The position numbers and the translations under genes are program-made. Positions 5,826 to 6,323 of a stretch of DNA of 6,323 nucleotides are shown here, piece after piece. Source of the DNA: Nitrospinota bacterium (lineage in GTDB: Bacteria; Nitrospinota_A; UBA7883; JADGGD01); contig JADGCD010000124.1 of NCBI GenBank assembly GCA_015229165.1, positions 1 through 6,323 on the forward strand, written 5' to 3'. The notes below the pieces were generated by a model. It saw only the letters and a program-made list of their open reading frames with translations. It was not told the DNA's origin and did not search any database. Positions within the stretch are counted from its first letter, which is position 1, and every line of letters starts with the position of its first letter.

Positions 5826-5829
5826 CGGG

Positions 5830-6323
5830 TTATCCCATCCGCTTGACGGTGGCCTTGCACCCCTTTCCCCCTTCGGCCAACGTTTCGGTCACGCCGTAGC
5901 TCCCCCCGAGCCCCTCCACGAATCCGGCGATCCACCGATTATTGAGGCGGCACATCACCGCCGGATCGACGCCGGTGAAGGACCAATTGGCCATGTGGTT
6001 GCAGGTGGAGTGGAGGTAGTCGAACCCCTCCCCGGACGGCAGGGGAGTGAAGGTGGCCGGGGGATCGCACGGCATTCCTTCAAGTTGCGTATCGTTCAAA
6101 AGCCGTCCGATATCGGCGATCGAAGGGGGATTCTCTCCGGGCGCCAATCGTCCGGCCACCAGTCGGCCATGACGGGCGGCGCTCTCCATAAGGAGGTCCA
6201 GACGGTCCCCCCCCCGCTCCACCACCGAGGCTTCGAACACCTGAACCCGGGTGATGAGCCCCTGCAGGAACTGGTGTATCGAGCGAGCGCCGACCAGAGC
6301 GGCAAGATCCTTCCCCTGTAGCC
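5830..6323 (-). CDS. Unrecognised protein with Cys/Gly-rich C-terminus (5' end outside the window)
   Basis: This minus-strand frame is open from the right window edge to TAA at 5830-5832, giving about 164 residues with no stop and no convincing start, so the N-terminus is probably outside. GTG at 6238-6240 is a formal start, but the 27 codons before it (for example LAALVGARSIHQFLQGLI) look equally coding. The early part is amphipathic helix. The last 60 residues hold HSTCNHMANW, an AVMCRLNNRW block, and a Gly-rich ending (VTETLAEGGKGCKATVKR). An ETxAxGGxxC-type ending with an upstream cysteine loosely recalls 4-vinyl-reductase (V4R) ligand-binding domains and the L-2-amino-thiazoline-4-carboxylic acid hydrolase-like family. 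The resemblance is too weak to name a function. The chemoreceptor gene follows 65 nt later on the same strand without a clear terminator, so the two may be co-transcribed. Confidence 0.7.
   Translation of the reverse strand, partial: LQGKDLAALVGARSIHQFLQGLITRVQVFEASVVERGGDRLDLLMESAARHGRLVAGRLAPGENPPSIADIGRLLNDTQLEGMPCDPPATFTPLPSGEGFDYLHSTCNHMANWSFTGVDPAVMCRLNNRWIAGFVEGLGGSYGVTETLAEGGKGCKATVKRMG
6207..6215 (-). repeat. Nine-base homopolymer G tract inside a coding region
   Basis: The plus strand has nine consecutive C at 6207-6215, which read as nine G within the ERGGD codons of the gene at the right edge. It is the longest homopolymer noticed in the window; others (T7 at 856-862, C7 at 1756-1762, G7 at 2706-2712) are shorter. 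Tracts of this length inside a gene are prone to slippage, both in the cell and in sequencing. Confidence 0.8.

Noticed and set aside
5814..5829. Small inverted repeat just after the stop of the right-edge gene as a terminator
   Set aside because: The stem has a bulge and a 3-nt loop, and no U-run follows. The bases are better explained by the motif shared with the reductase leader.

Overview
This is a GC-rich stretch of bacterial chromosome. Its gene content is a chemoreceptor with a C-terminal hemerythrin domain, a compact siroheme-type sulfite/nitrite reductase and a KaiC/RAD55-family ATPase. That mix is common in sensory-rich Gram-negative bacteria of low-oxygen habitats, such as sulfate reducers, magnetotactic bacteria and related Pseudomonadota or Desulfobacterota. 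The sequence alone does not fix the lineage. No tRNA, rRNA, CRISPR array, insertion sequence or attachment site was seen.

Layout, left to right. Positions 1-164 (+) hold the last 53 or so codons of a membrane protein. It converges, with a 3-nt gap, on a DUF4126 membrane protein (168-791, -). A divergent intergenic region of about 120 bp leads into a KaiC/RAD55-like ATPase (911-1751, +). That gene carries a frameshift near its 3' end, so the open frame runs on to 2137 through a small unrecognised ORF (1844-2137, +). The rest lies on the minus strand. In transcription order it is a gene cut by the right edge (5830-6323), a 968-residue methyl-accepting chemotaxis protein ending in a hemerythrin domain (2858-5764), and a small sulfite/nitrite reductase-like protein (2043-2735).

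How the genes may work together. The chemoreceptor has all seven diiron ligands of bacterial hemerythrin, so it probably senses oxygen or a related diatomic ligand inside the cell and signals to CheA. It resembles Desulfovibrio DcrH in overall plan. The reductase next to it has a complete siroheme/[4Fe-4S] cysteine set and resembles the roughly 220-residue low-molecular-weight 'assimilatory-type' sulfite reductase of Desulfovibrio. A joint redox or oxygen theme is therefore plausible.

The least expected signal is non-coding. A 15-bp motif, TTGTGnCnnGGGTCA, lies upstream of both the chemoreceptor and the reductase, with 46 and 45 nt respectively between motif and start codon. Its TGTG/TCA spacing is that of a Crp-type operator. 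The reductase leader can also fold into an 11-bp hairpin that buries its Shine-Dalgarno sequence. Together these suggest that a shared regulator and a translational control act on the two genes.
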